DNA of 20,493 bases from positions 1 through 20,493 of the forward strand of contig JBHELO010000008.1 of the NCBI GenBank assembly GCA_046263055.1. Reading direction: 5' to 3'. Below, one piece after another: positions 1 to 6,880 of the stretch. This stretch comes from DATAQC01 sp046263055 (lineage in GTDB: Bacteria > Actinomycetota > Acidimicrobiia > Acidimicrobiales > AC-14). The notes below the pieces were generated by a model that had not been told where the DNA came from, did not search any database, and worked only from the letters and a program-made list of their open reading frames with translations. The translations under genes were made by a program, and so were the position numbers. How positions within the stretch are numbered: the stretch's first letter is position 1; each line of letters starts with the position of its first letter.

Positions 1-328
1 GACGAGACGTAGGCCGCGAGCTCGAGCGCGCGCTCGTGGGACTCCACGTCGATCATCCACCAGCCGGCGACCAGGTCGCTAGTCTCGGGGGTGCGGGCCG
101 TCGGTGGTGACCGGCGCGGCGTCCGGGCCGCCGTAGCGCACCCAGGTGCGCGCTGGCGTGCGCGCCTGCGCGTCGACGTACTCGCCGTTCTCCTCGAGGA
201 GCTCGCTGACGTGATTCTGGAAGGCCATGTGCGCCTCCACGTCCTCGGGCGCCACTGGTCCATCGGGGCACGCGACGGTGCGGCTCCGGGCCGCCGCGGT
301 AGTGCTTGAGGAGCAGGTACTTCGGCAT
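1..328 (-). pseudogene. YCII-family (DGPF-type) protein, frameshifted, cut by the window edge
   Basis: Small YCII-related proteins are ferredoxin-fold proteins often found beside ECF sigma factors; their biochemical role is mostly unknown. The start is an ATG at 328 behind an AGGAG box (revcomp of 334-340), giving MPKYLLLKHYRGGPEPHR. The family-like sequence then moves to a second frame (APEDVEAHMAFQNHVSELLE, then WVRYGGPDAAPVTTDGP) and near 90 to a third (SDLVAGWWMIDVESHERALE), running off the window at base 1. The shifts look like single-base losses near 263-275 and one extra C in the five-base run at 87-91. All are beside homopolymers, so assembly error is as likely as a true pseudogene. 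The family call is fairly secure because three separate segments fit it; the 3' end is not visible. Confidence 0.72.
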
Positions 329-485
329 CGTGGTCTCCTGGTGTCGTGGGCCCGCCTGTCGTGGCCCTCACCTGGTGAGCGGAGCCGATCAGAGCTTCTC
401 GACATGGAAGCACTCATCTCGCTCCCAGACCATCGCGTCGCCGGAACGGTGACCGGGGCGCCGCGCTCATCAAAAGCTGACCACC

Positions 486-499
486 CGCCCGTCGGGGCG
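486..499 (-). terminator. Possible terminator after the beta-propeller gene
   Basis: On the minus strand, CGCCC-CGAC-GGGCG lies 12 bases after the stop of the gene ending at 511, and a TTTT tract follows about 10 bases later. The stem is short (5 bp) and the T tract is offset, so the call is tentative. The rest of 341-510 holds no recognisable gene and probably carries the promoter of the YCII-like gene. Confidence 0.35.
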
Positions 500-510
500 A
501 CTCCGAGGGG

Positions 511-1659
511 TCAGCGGTAGTTGCCGGTGTGGCCGAGGCTGAACCGGCCGGGCTGGGGGAACAGGCACAGCCCGTGAGCGCCGTTGCCCACCGGGATGCG
601 GTGGACCACCTCGCCCGAGCGGGTGTCGAACACGTAGACCACCGAATCGTTGCGTCCCGTCACCCAGAACTGGCTCCCGTCGGCCGTCACCCCGCCCATG
701 TCCGGGCTCCCGCCGCCCGGGATCTGCCAGGTGGCGGTCACCGCCATGGTGGCCACGTCCAGGACGGCCACCGAGCCGCCCAGGCGGTTGGTGGCGTAAA
801 GCGAGCGGGCGTCCCGGCTGAAGTACAGGCCGTGCGTGCCGCGGCCCGTCTCCACGAACCCGGCCAGGGCCATGGTGTCGCCGTCCACGACCTGCACCCC
901 GTCGTGGTGGCCGGGCAGGTCCTGATTGGCCACGAAGAACCGCCGCCCGTCGGGCGACAGGCGGACGTCCACCGGGGATCCCCCCACCTGCAGCTCGCCC
1001 GCCACCGCCCGGGTGGCGAGGTCCACCTTCACCAGCCACCCCGAGAACTCGCAGGAGATGACCAGGTAGCGGCCGTCGGCCGAGAAGTCCAGGTGGTCGG
1101 GGCCGGGGTGGTCGATGGCCACCGAGCCGGTGAGCTTCCACGTGACGGGGTCGTGGAAGTCCAGGCGCATGTCCCGCTCCGCCACCACGATGGCCTGTGA
1201 GCCGTCGGGCGTGAAGTACAGGTTGTAGGGGTCGCTCACCGGCACCGGCGTGCCCGGCACCCCGCTGACCGGGTCGACGGGTGTGAGCGAGTTTCCGGCG
1301 GTGTTGTCCACGTACAGGGTCTTGAGGTCGTAGGACGGCGTCACGTGCTGGGCACCGGCGAAGCCGGCGTAGTGGCCGACCACCGCGTAGGTCGTGGTGT
1401 CGATGACATCGAGGGTGTTGGCCAGGCTGTTGGGGACGTAGGCCCGGGTGGGGACGCCCGCCACCGACGGGCTCATGCGCCCGGCGGCGGTCGCCCCGTA
1501 GACGTCCACCGGCCCCGCCGGCGCGGTCGGCGGGGCAACGCCCGGGCGGCCGGTGGTGGTGGTGTGGGCCGCCGGGGCATCGGTCCCCGAGCCCGCGCAG
1601 CCGGCGGCCACCACCACGAGGGCGACGGCGGTGACGAGCGGGCGCAGGCGCAGGTGCAG
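511..1659 (-). CDS. Secreted YVTN-type beta-propeller lipoprotein
   Basis: Predicted surface-anchored beta-propeller of about 380 residues. A hydrophobic segment (LVTAVALVVVAAGC) ends in a lipobox-like Cys, followed by a Thr/Pro/Ala-rich linker. Repeated blades follow: AYVPNSLANTLDVIDTTTY, LDFSADGRYLVISC, VRLSPDGRRFFVANQ, LYFSRDARSLYATNRLGG and VTADGSQFWVTGRNDSVVYV, the 'SPDGxxxYV-N' pattern of YVTN repeats. Such proteins bind partners or ligands or act as scaffolds; no substrate can be read from the sequence. The first ATG/GTG/TTG in frame is the GTG at 1617, which would begin inside the signal peptide. The in-frame CTG at 1659, seven bases after GAGG (1667-1670), restores a full n-region (HLRLRP) and is used here as an inferred start. 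It follows tatA by 72 bp on the same strand. Confidence 0.75.
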   Translation of the reverse strand: MHLRLRPLVTAVALVVVAAGCAGSGTDAPAAHTTTTGRPGVAPPTAPAGPVDVYGATAAGRMSPSVAGVPTRAYVPNSLANTLDVIDTTTYAVVGHYAGFAGAQHVTPSYDLKTLYVDNTAGNSLTPVDPVSGVPGTPVPVSDPYNLYFTPDGSQAIVVAERDMRLDFHDPVTWKLTGSVAIDHPGPDHLDFSADGRYLVISCEFSGWLVKVDLATRAVAGELQVGGSPVDVRLSPDGRRFFVANQDLPGHHDGVQVVDGDTMALAGFVETGRGTHGLYFSRDARSLYATNRLGGSVAVLDVATMAVTATWQIPGGGSPDMGGVTADGSQFWVTGRNDSVVYVFDTRSGEVVHRIPVGNGAHGLCLFPQPGRFSLGHTGNYR

Positions 1660-1731
1660 GAAGGGACCTCGCGAGAAGGGACGAACGGGGGGCGGTGGCG
1701 GGCCGCTTGCCGCCGCGCCGGTGCCCCGGTG

Positions 1732-1998
1732 TCAGGCGGTGGTCGGGCCGCCCTGCTCGCGGCCCCGGGCTTCCCGTTCGGCCAGCAGTGCATCGAGCTC
1801 GGCCCGCGTCATGGTGACCTGCTGGCCGCCCGCCGGCGGGGCCGGATCGCCCCGCCCGGCGTCTTGGAGCCCCTTCTCGAACTCCGACTTGGCCGTGCCC
1901 AAAGAACGGGCCAGCTTCGGCAGCTGGGACCCGCCGAACAGCAGGGCGATGAGAGCTATCACGATGAGCAGGTCGGGCCCGATGATCTCGGCGAGCAC
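1732..1998 (-). CDS. tatA: Twin-arginine translocase subunit TatA
   Basis: Pore-forming subunit of the Tat pathway, which exports folded proteins across the inner membrane. The 88-residue product has the TatA pattern: a short N-terminus, one membrane helix (LLIVIALIALLFGGSQLPKL, residues about 10-29) with the FGG-x2-LP hinge, an amphipathic helix (ARSLGTAKSEFEKGL) and a polar tail. The Phe-Gly at the hinge is the conserved TatA/E/B feature. The start is a GTG at 1998; a TAGGCT -10 box (minus strand, 2010-2005) lies six bases upstream, so the message is probably leaderless. A likely client in this window is the TRRDALR-type lipoprotein at 14495. TatB is the alternative, but length and the short tail favour TatA. 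Confidence 0.9.
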   Translation of the reverse strand: MLAEIIGPDLLIVIALIALLFGGSQLPKLARSLGTAKSEFEKGLQDAGRGDPAPPAGGQQVTMTRAELDALLAEREARGREQGGPTTA

Positions 1999-2054
1999 GG
2001 CACGAGCCTAGGCCCGGCGGACGGCAACGCCACGTCGCGGCCCGACGGCGATCA

Positions 2055-3059
2055 TCAGATCAGCCCGCAGAGGGGGGCGGTGGTCCACGGGCCCCAGCCT
2101 TCCCGGGCCTGGAGCTGGTGGGCCGCCGCGTCCTGGACGTCGGGCGGGTAGTCCTGGGCCGAGCCGGTGTAGCCGAGCGAGTGCCAGGTGGCGTCCTGGA
2201 TCTGGTAGGCGCCGCCGCCCGGGGCCCGGTAGTTGTTGCCCGACTCCAGCTGGCGGATGCAGGCGAAGGGGTCGCCGGTGGCGGCGTGGGGCGACGCGGA
2301 CGTCGGGGCGGTGCTGGCCGGCGGCCCGGCACCCGAGCCGGGCGAGCTGACCACCCGCGGTACAGCCGCCACCGTGATGCGGACGGCGGCGGCGGCCGCC
2401 TCCTGGGCCCGGCGGGCCTGCTCGGCGGCCACCAGCGAGGCCACCTCGCCGTTCACCGTGGCGAGGTTGGCCCGCTGGGCGTCCTCGGCCGACAGCAGTA
2501 CCGCCCGCTCGCCGGTGATGCGGTCGCTGTCCGCCTTCGCCTTGGCCAGGGTGGCGGTGAGCACGGCCTGGCGGGCGTCGAGGTCCTGGGTGGCGCTTCG
2601 TAGGCCCTCCACCGCCGAGCGGTCGAGGCCCGACACCAGGCTGAGGTAGGTGTCGTAGACGGCCAGGTTGGACCCGGCCTGGAGGCGCTTGCCCAGCACC
2701 GACACCGACCCGCCGTGGGTGTAGGCGTCCACCGCCTCCACGGCCAGGCGCCGGCGGGCCTCCTGCTGGGTGGCGGTGGCGGCGCGCAGCCCCGTCTCGG
2801 CCTGCCGGAGCGACTCCTGCACGTCGGCCAGCCGGGACTGGGCGTCCCGCAGGCGGCGGTCGGCGTCCACCACCCGTGACGCCTGGGCGGCCAGGTCGTC
2901 GGTGATGCGGGCCGCCTCCGCCCGCTTGGCGTCGGCGGGGTCGGCGGCCGCCGCCCCCGTCGGGACGGTGGCCAGGGCCACGGCTGCGACCAGGGCGATA
3001 CCGACGCTGGCGCGCCGGCCACGGGCGCGCCAGCCACGACGGAGGAGAGACGTGGCGAT
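2055..3059 (-). CDS. Secreted coiled-coil protein with C-terminal Rpf/transglycosylase-like domain
   Basis: Probably a secreted cell-wall hydrolase. After an Arg-rich n-region (LLRRGWRARGRR) and hydrophobic core (ASVGIALVAAVALATVPTG) with an AAAA cleavage region, a long coiled coil follows (heptad-rich from AEAARITDDLAAQASRVV to about residue 220), then a Pro/Ser/Thr linker. The last 70 residues begin DPFACIRQLESGNNYRAPGG and contain YQIQDATW and QAREGWGPW. This resembles the resuscitation-promoting-factor/lysozyme-like fold, with the Glu of LESG as likely acid catalyst and Cys residues that could pair. Coiled coil plus hydrolase is the layout of regulated peptidoglycan hydrolases. No ATG, GTG or TTG gives the signal peptide; the first is the GTG at 2981. 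The only consistent position is an ATC at 3059, six bases after a TAGCGT -10 box (3071-3066) whose TAG is an in-frame stop. The start is therefore inferred. Confidence 0.78.
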   Translation of the reverse strand: MATSLLRRGWRARGRRASVGIALVAAVALATVPTGAAAADPADAKRAEAARITDDLAAQASRVVDADRRLRDAQSRLADVQESLRQAETGLRAATATQQEARRRLAVEAVDAYTHGGSVSVLGKRLQAGSNLAVYDTYLSLVSGLDRSAVEGLRSATQDLDARQAVLTATLAKAKADSDRITGERAVLLSAEDAQRANLATVNGEVASLVAAEQARRAQEAAAAAVRITVAAVPRVVSSPGSGAGPPASTAPTSASPHAATGDPFACIRQLESGNNYRAPGGGAYQIQDATWHSLGYTGSAQDYPPDVQDAAAHQLQAREGWGPWTTAPLCGLI

Positions 3060-3195
3060 CCGCAGACGCTAGCCCAGGCGCCGCCGCGCCCGGCCAATGG
3101 TCCGCCCGGTCCGCCCGTCGGGCCGCTCAAACGCGCCCGGACGGGGCGTCGGGACGGCCCGGGCGCCGCCTGGCGCAGCGCCCCGCCCTGCTTCG

Positions 3196-3702
3196 CTACA
3201 GGCGCCGGAGGATGGCAGCGGAGAAGGCGTCCAGGTCGTCGGGCTTGCGGGAGGTGATGAGGTTGCCGTCCTCGACGACCTCCTGGTCCACCCAGGTGGC
3301 GCCGGCGTTGATGACGTCGGTGCGCACCGACGGCCACGACGTCACCGTGCGGCCCCGGACCGCGTCGGCTTCCACCAGCAAGCTGGGAGCGTGGCAGACG
3401 GCGGCCACCGTCGTGCCTGCCCCGAAGAAGGCCTGCACGAACTTGACCACGCCGTCGTCCATCCGGAGCTTGTCGGGCGAGTAGCCCCCCGGGATCACGA
3501 GGGCCGCGTACTGGTCGGCATCCACCTGGTCGGGAGTCGCCTCCACGGTGACGGTCTCATTGCCCTTCTTGCCCTTGACCTCGGCCCCCGCCTCGAGGCC
3601 CACGATGGTGACCTCGTGGCCCGCGCCGGTGATGCGGTCGTAGGGGACGCGGAACTCGGAGTCCTCGAAGTCGTCGGCGAGTACGAACGCGAGCCTGGCC
3701 AT
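3196..3702 (-). CDS. DJ-1/PfpI family protein (protease/deglycase-like)
   Basis: A 168-residue cytoplasmic DJ-1/PfpI-superfamily protein, the length of stand-alone PfpI/YhbO-type members. The nucleophile elbow is AAVCHAPSLL (Cys103-His104), a conserved acidic residue lies in DDFEDSEF (residues 10-17), and GGYSPDKLR (72-80) is the usual loop. Members have been assigned protease, glyoxalase III or protein/nucleotide deglycase activity and are linked to stress defence; which applies here cannot be told. The ATG at 3702 is chosen because AGGAGG lies six bases before it; a longer frame to 3801 overlaps the divergent gene's start and lacks support. It is divergent from the luciferase-like gene at 3795, with a 92-bp shared promoter region. 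Between its stop and the next gene (3072-3195) I see nothing coding. Confidence 0.9.
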   Translation of the reverse strand: MARLAFVLADDFEDSEFRVPYDRITGAGHEVTIVGLEAGAEVKGKKGNETVTVEATPDQVDADQYAALVIPGGYSPDKLRMDDGVVKFVQAFFGAGTTVAAVCHAPSLLVEADAVRGRTVTSWPSVRTDVINAGATWVDQEVVEDGNLITSRKPDDLDAFSAAILRRL

Positions 3703-3782
3703 GGTGCCTCCTGGTGCCCCGAGTGGGGATCGACGTGCGAACGCCCTGTACCTACCCGTGCCCCGGCCCGGCGATTCGCGCC

Positions 3783-3794
3783 GACAATGGCCCC
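3783..3794 (+). promoter_or_regulatory. Probable leaderless promoter of the 3795 gene
   Basis: GACAAT at 3783-3788 is followed by six bases and then ATG at 3795. In actinobacterial -10 boxes the A at position 2 and T at position 6 are the key bases. This spacing would place transcription start on the ATG. No Shine-Dalgarno is visible before the ATG. Confidence 0.45.
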
Positions 3795-4850
3795 ATGTCA
3801 CCGGTGGCCCTCAGCGTGCTCGACCAGACCCCGGTGCCCGAGGGCTGTACGGCGGCCGAGGCGGTGGGCCACACCGTGGCCCTCGCCCGGGCCGCCGAGG
3901 CCCTGGGCTACCGCCGCTACTGGCTGGCCGAGCACCACGACACACCGTCGCTGGCCGGCACCGCCCCCGAGGTGCTGGTGGCGGCGGTCGCCGGCGCCAC
4001 TTGCAGGATCCGGGTCGGCTCCGGGGGCGTGCTGCTGCCCTACTACAGCCCGCTCAAGGTGGCCGAGGCCTTCCGGATGCTGCACACCCTGCACCCGGGG
4101 CGCATCGACCTGGGCGTGGGGCGGGCGGCGGGCACCGACCCGACCGCCGAGGCCGCCCTCCTGGCCAGCGGCGGAGCGTCGGGCGACCGCCACTTCGTCG
4201 AGCACCTGGCCGATCTGCTGGGCTTCCTCCGGGGCGACCTCCCCGCCGAGCACCCCTACGCCGGCGTGCGGGCCATGCCCGACGGGCCCGGCGAGCCCGA
4301 AGTGTGGCTGCTGGGATCGAGCAGCCACAGCAGCTCGGCGGCCGGGCTGTTCGGCCTGTCGTTCGCCTTCGCCCACTTCATCACGCCCGACTTCGGCCCC
4401 CAGCTGGTGGCCGGCTACCGCCGCCGGTTCCGCCCCGGCGTGCTCGAGGCTCCCCGGGTGGCGGTGGCCGTCTCCGTGCTGTGCGCCGACACCGACGCCG
4501 ACGCCCGCCGCCAGGCGTCCACCACCGATCTGTGGCGGCTGGGCCCCGAGGGCTCGGCCCGGCCGCCCATCTCGCCCCCCGACGCGGTGGCCGCCCACCG
4601 CTGGACGGAGCTGGAGCGGGTTCGGGCCGATCAGGCTCGGGCCAAGAGCGTGGTCGGCCCGCCCGAGGTGGTGCGGCCGCGGCTGGAGGCCCTGGCCGCC
4701 GACTTCGGGGTGGACGAGCTGATCGTGCTCACGGTGTGCCACGACCCCGCCGCCCGTCTGCGCTCCTACGAGCTGCTGGCCGAGGCCTTCGACCTGGCCG
4801 GCCCTGGCCGTCCCCCGCCGCCCGGCGCCGGGCCGTCCGCCCGCACCTGA
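3795..4850 (+). CDS. LLM-class flavin-dependent oxidoreductase (luciferase family, group 1)
   Basis: A 351-residue bacterial-luciferase-like monooxygenase or oxidoreductase. The N-terminus SVLDQTPVPEG, then ARAAEALGYRRYWLAEHH and TPSLAGTAPEVLVAAVA, is the signature of the 'luciferase family oxidoreductase, group 1' type. RIRVGSGGVLLPYYSPLKVA and HPGRIDLGVGRAAGTDP form the barrel strands that bind flavin phosphate. Members use FMN or F420 as cofactor; the substrate is unknown. The ATG at 3795 matches the family N-terminus, whereas the longer frame from 3714 has unrelated sequence. It stands first in a plus-strand run with the rhodanese-CBS gene 43 bp downstream and another LLM enzyme after that. 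The last 20 residues are Pro/Gly-rich and probably disordered. Confidence 0.9.
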   Translation: MSPVALSVLDQTPVPEGCTAAEAVGHTVALARAAEALGYRRYWLAEHHDTPSLAGTAPEVLVAAVAGATCRIRVGSGGVLLPYYSPLKVAEAFRMLHTLHPGRIDLGVGRAAGTDPTAEAALLASGGASGDRHFVEHLADLLGFLRGDLPAEHPYAGVRAMPDGPGEPEVWLLGSSSHSSSAAGLFGLSFAFAHFITPDFGPQLVAGYRRRFRPGVLEAPRVAVAVSVLCADTDADARRQASTTDLWRLGPEGSARPPISPPDAVAAHRWTELERVRADQARAKSVVGPPEVVRPRLEALAADFGVDELIVLTVCHDPAARLRSYELLAEAFDLAGPGRPPPPGAGPSART

Positions 4851-4893
4851 TCCCCACCGGGTAGGAGGGCGCCCATCGGGGCAGGAGGACGGC

Positions 4894-5616
4894 ATGGCCA
4901 CGCCGATCGACACCGAACGCCTCGCCGACCTCCTCGCCGACGAGCGGGTACAGCTGGTGGAGGTGCTCCCGGCCGAGGAGTTCGCCGAGGAGCACCTCCC
5001 GGGGGCCCGCAGCCTCCCCCTCAAGTCCCTGGACGCCGGCGGGGTGGCCGGCCTGGACGCCGCCCGGCCGGTGGTCGTCTACTGCTACGACTACCAGTGA
5101 GACCTCAGTCCCCGGGCCGCGTGCCGGCTCGAGACGCTGGGCTTCGTGGAGGTCTACGACTACGTCCCCGGAAAGGCGGCGTGGTTGGCGTCGGGACGGC
5201 CGGTGGAAGGCGAGGCCGGTGCCGGCACGCGAGCGGGCCCCGTCGCCCGCCGGGACGTGCCCACCTGCGGCCTCCACGAGCCGGTCGGCGACGTGCGGCC
5301 CCGGGTCGGCGACTGGCCGGTGGTGGTCGTGGTACAGGACGGCGTCGTCCTCGGACTGGTGCGGGCCGAGGCCCTCGGGCTCGACCCCGCCACGCCGGTG
5401 GAGGAGGTCATGCGCCCGGGGCCCAGCACCTTCCGGCCCTCCATCTCCTGCGACGAGCTGGCCACCTACCTGCGGGACCACCACGTTCCTCGGGCCCTGG
5501 TCACCTCCCTGGACGGCCGCCTGGTCGGCATGGCCAGCCTGGGCGACCTGGAGGCCTGCGCCGGCGACGGCGGGGGTGACGGCGACGGCGGTGATGGCGG
5601 GTCGTCCGGTGGCTGA
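4894..5616 (+). CDS. Rhodanese-like domain plus CBS-like region, with in-frame TGA at the catalytic Cys codon
   Basis: Sulfurtransferase-like protein of 240 codons. An AGGAGG box precedes the ATG at 4894. Residues 1-110 are a rhodanese domain: VQLVEVLPAEEFAEEHLPGA, then VVVYCYDYQ, then codon 69 (5098-5100) TGA, then DLSPRAACRLETLGFVEVYD in the same frame. The rhodanese active-site loop is C-x4-R, and TGA-D-L-S-P-R puts the stop exactly on the nucleophile; related actinobacterial proteins read CDLSPRAA (from memory). Residues about 118-230 look like a CBS pair (VVVVVQDGVVLGLVRAEAL, PVEEVMRPGPSTFRPSISCD, RALVTSLDGRLVGMASLGDL), which often binds nucleotides. A C-terminal Gly/Asp-rich tail overlaps the next gene by 23 bp. 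The frame is intact apart from this codon. Options are selenocysteine insertion, a TGC-to-TGA nonsense mutation, or a base error. Without recoding the product is a 68-residue fragment. Confidence 0.75.
5098..5131 (+). promoter_or_regulatory. UGA codon with downstream SECIS-like hairpin (candidate)
   Basis: After TGA at 5098-5100, CGGGCC (5113-5118) pairs with GGCTCG (5126-5131; one G-U pair) around the loop GCGTGCC (5119-5125). The loop starts 18 bases after the UGA and its first base is G. Bacterial SECIS elements lie within the coding sequence just downstream of UGA, with an apical loop roughly 16-37 bases away and a G early in the loop. GACCTC (5101-5106) can also pair with GAGGTC (5149-5154), closing a larger structure. 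GC-rich coding DNA forms hairpins easily, so this is suggestive only. Confidence 0.4.
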
Positions 5617-6583
5617 GGGCGCGCCCCGCCTGGAGGTCGGCTACTGGCTGTCGAGCGAGGAGCACCCGCCGCTGGACCTGGTGGGCTACGCAGCCCGGGC
5701 CGAGGCCGCCGGCTTCCCGTCGGCCATGATCTCCGACCACTTCCACCCCTGGACCCGGCGCCAGGGGCAGTCCCCCTTCGTGTGGGGGGTGCTGGGCGCC
5801 ATCGCGTCCTCCACCACCGACCTGGTGGTCGGCACCGGAGTGACGGCACCGCTCCTGCGCCTCCATCCCGTGGTCGTCGCCCAGGCGGCGGCCACCACCG
5901 CCGCCCTGATGCCCGGGCGCTTCTTCCTGGGCCTGGGCACCGGGGAGCGCCTCAACGAGCACGTGGTGGGCCAGGGCTGGCCCCGGGTGGACGTGCGCCG
6001 GGAGATGCTGGAGGAGGCGGTGGCCCTCATCCGCCGGCTGTGGCGGGGCAAGAACACCACCCACCGCGGCACCCACTTCACGGTGGAGGACGCCCGCATC
6101 TTCACCCGTCCCGCCGAGCCACCGCCCATCTACCTGGCCGGCGGCGGGCCCCGCAGCGCCCGCCTGGCCGGCCGCATCGGCGACGGCTTCATCGGCGTGG
6201 CTCCCTCGGCCACCCACGTGGACGCGTTCGAGGCGGCCGGCGGGGAGGGGAAGCCCCGGCTCGGCCAGGTTCACGTGTGCTGGGCGACGGACGAGGCCGA
6301 GGCCCGCCGGGTGGCCACCGAGTGGTGGGCGGTGGGCGCACTCCCGCCCGCCCTGATGCCCGAGCTGGCCCGGCCTCGCGACTTCGAGGCGGCCACGTCT
6401 CTCGTGGGTGAGGACGAGGTGGCCGACGCGGTGGTGTGCGGGCCTGACCCCGATCGCCACCTGGCGGCCATCGCCGCCTTCGCCACCGCCGGCTTCGACC
6501 ACGTGTACGTCCACCAGGTGGGGCCCGACCAGGAGGGCTTCTTCCGCTTCTACGAGGCCGAGGTGCTGCCCCGACTTGGGTAG
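5594..6583 (+). CDS. F420-dependent G6PDH-like LLM oxidoreductase
   Basis: A 329-residue luciferase-fold oxidoreductase resembling the F420-dependent glucose-6-phosphate dehydrogenase (FGD) group. LEVGYWLSSEEHPP is the first strand; AARAEAAGFPSAMISDHFHP corresponds to the SDHF-x-P region of FGD-type enzymes that contact F420. TTDLVVGTGVTAPLLRLHPV, RFFLGLGTGERLNEHVVGQG and EPPPIYLAGGGPRSARLAGR are further family segments. The probable reaction is hydride transfer to or from F420; the substrate cannot be assigned. The ATG at 5594 lies inside the end of the rhodanese-CBS gene (23-bp overlap), so translation is probably coupled; GTG at 5591 or 5609 are alternatives. The frame is open far upstream to 5219 but that part is a shadow. 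The 87 bp after its stop contain a GC hairpin. Confidence 0.88.
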   Translation: MAGRPVAEGAPRLEVGYWLSSEEHPPLDLVGYAARAEAAGFPSAMISDHFHPWTRRQGQSPFVWGVLGAIASSTTDLVVGTGVTAPLLRLHPVVVAQAAATTAALMPGRFFLGLGTGERLNEHVVGQGWPRVDVRREMLEEAVALIRRLWRGKNTTHRGTHFTVEDARIFTRPAEPPPIYLAGGGPRSARLAGRIGDGFIGVAPSATHVDAFEAAGGEGKPRLGQVHVCWATDEAEARRVATEWWAVGALPPALMPELARPRDFEAATSLVGEDEVADAVVCGPDPDRHLAAIAAFATAGFDHVYVHQVGPDQEGFFRFYEAEVLPRLG

Positions 6584-6631
6584 GTGGCCGGATCGCGGGG
6601 TAGGTGGTGTCGGACCCCACCAACAAAGTCC

Positions 6632-6646
6632 GGGGGCTCCGCCCCC
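6632..6646 (+). terminator. GC hairpin between the LLM gene and the small acidic gene
   Basis: GGGGGC-TCC-GCCCCC is a perfect 6-bp stem with a 3-base loop, 49 bases after the stop at 6583 and 24 bases before the next ATG. No T tract follows. It may attenuate transcription or protect the upstream message. This sequence type recurs in many GC-rich genomes. Confidence 0.4.
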
Positions 6647-6670
6647 AAGAGATCCAGGAGAGGACCGCAC

Positions 6671-6805
6671 ATGGGTGAGCAGCTGAACATGGGCAGCGAG
6701 ACGGACCGGGCCGAGGCCCAGGTCGAGAAGGCCCAGAACCAGGCCAAGACGGAGACCCCGGCCGAGCACCGGGAGCGCGAGATCCCGGGCGACGACGAGG
6801 AGTAG
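6671..6805 (+). CDS. Small acidic hydrophilic protein (44 aa)
   Basis: I do not recognise this gene. The ATG at 6671 has a strong purine-rich site (AGGAGAGGA) seven bases upstream. The product, MGEQLNMGSETDRAEAQVEK and onward to IPGDDEE, is rich in Glu, Asp, Lys and Gln, has no hydrophobic core and is predicted helical or disordered, like small stress-associated hydrophilic proteins (inference). It ends 10 bases before a 12-bp terminator stem, so it is probably a real short transcription unit or the last gene of the upstream run. An in-frame extension to 6584 lacks a ribosome site and is not used. Confidence 0.6.
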   Translation: MGEQLNMGSETDRAEAQVEKAQNQAKTETPAEHREREIPGDDEE

Positions 6806-6815
6806 CCCGTCCGTC

Positions 6816-6842
6816 CCCGCCGGGCGCTTCGCGCCCGGCGGG
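6816..6842. terminator. Bidirectional terminator hairpin between convergent genes
   Basis: CCCGCCGGGCGC-TTC-GCGCCCGGCGGG is a perfect 12-bp stem with a 3-base loop. It sits between the plus-strand gene ending at 6805 and the minus-strand transporter ending at 6881. There is no U tract, as is common for terminators in GC-rich actinobacteria. Confidence 0.75.
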
Positions 6843-6880
6843 AGGTGTGGGGCTGCCGCTGGGCGCCGGCCCGCCGGCGG

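Noticed and set aside
3798..5024. Long minus-strand open frame (408 codons) opposite the LLM and rhodanese genes
   Set aside because: His/Gly/Ala/Val-rich composition without domains; it is the antisense shadow of a well-supported plus-strand gene.
6632..6646. GGGGGC-TCC-GCCCCC as a special regulatory element
   Set aside because: This hairpin type is common in GC-rich genomes; only a possible weak terminator role is kept.
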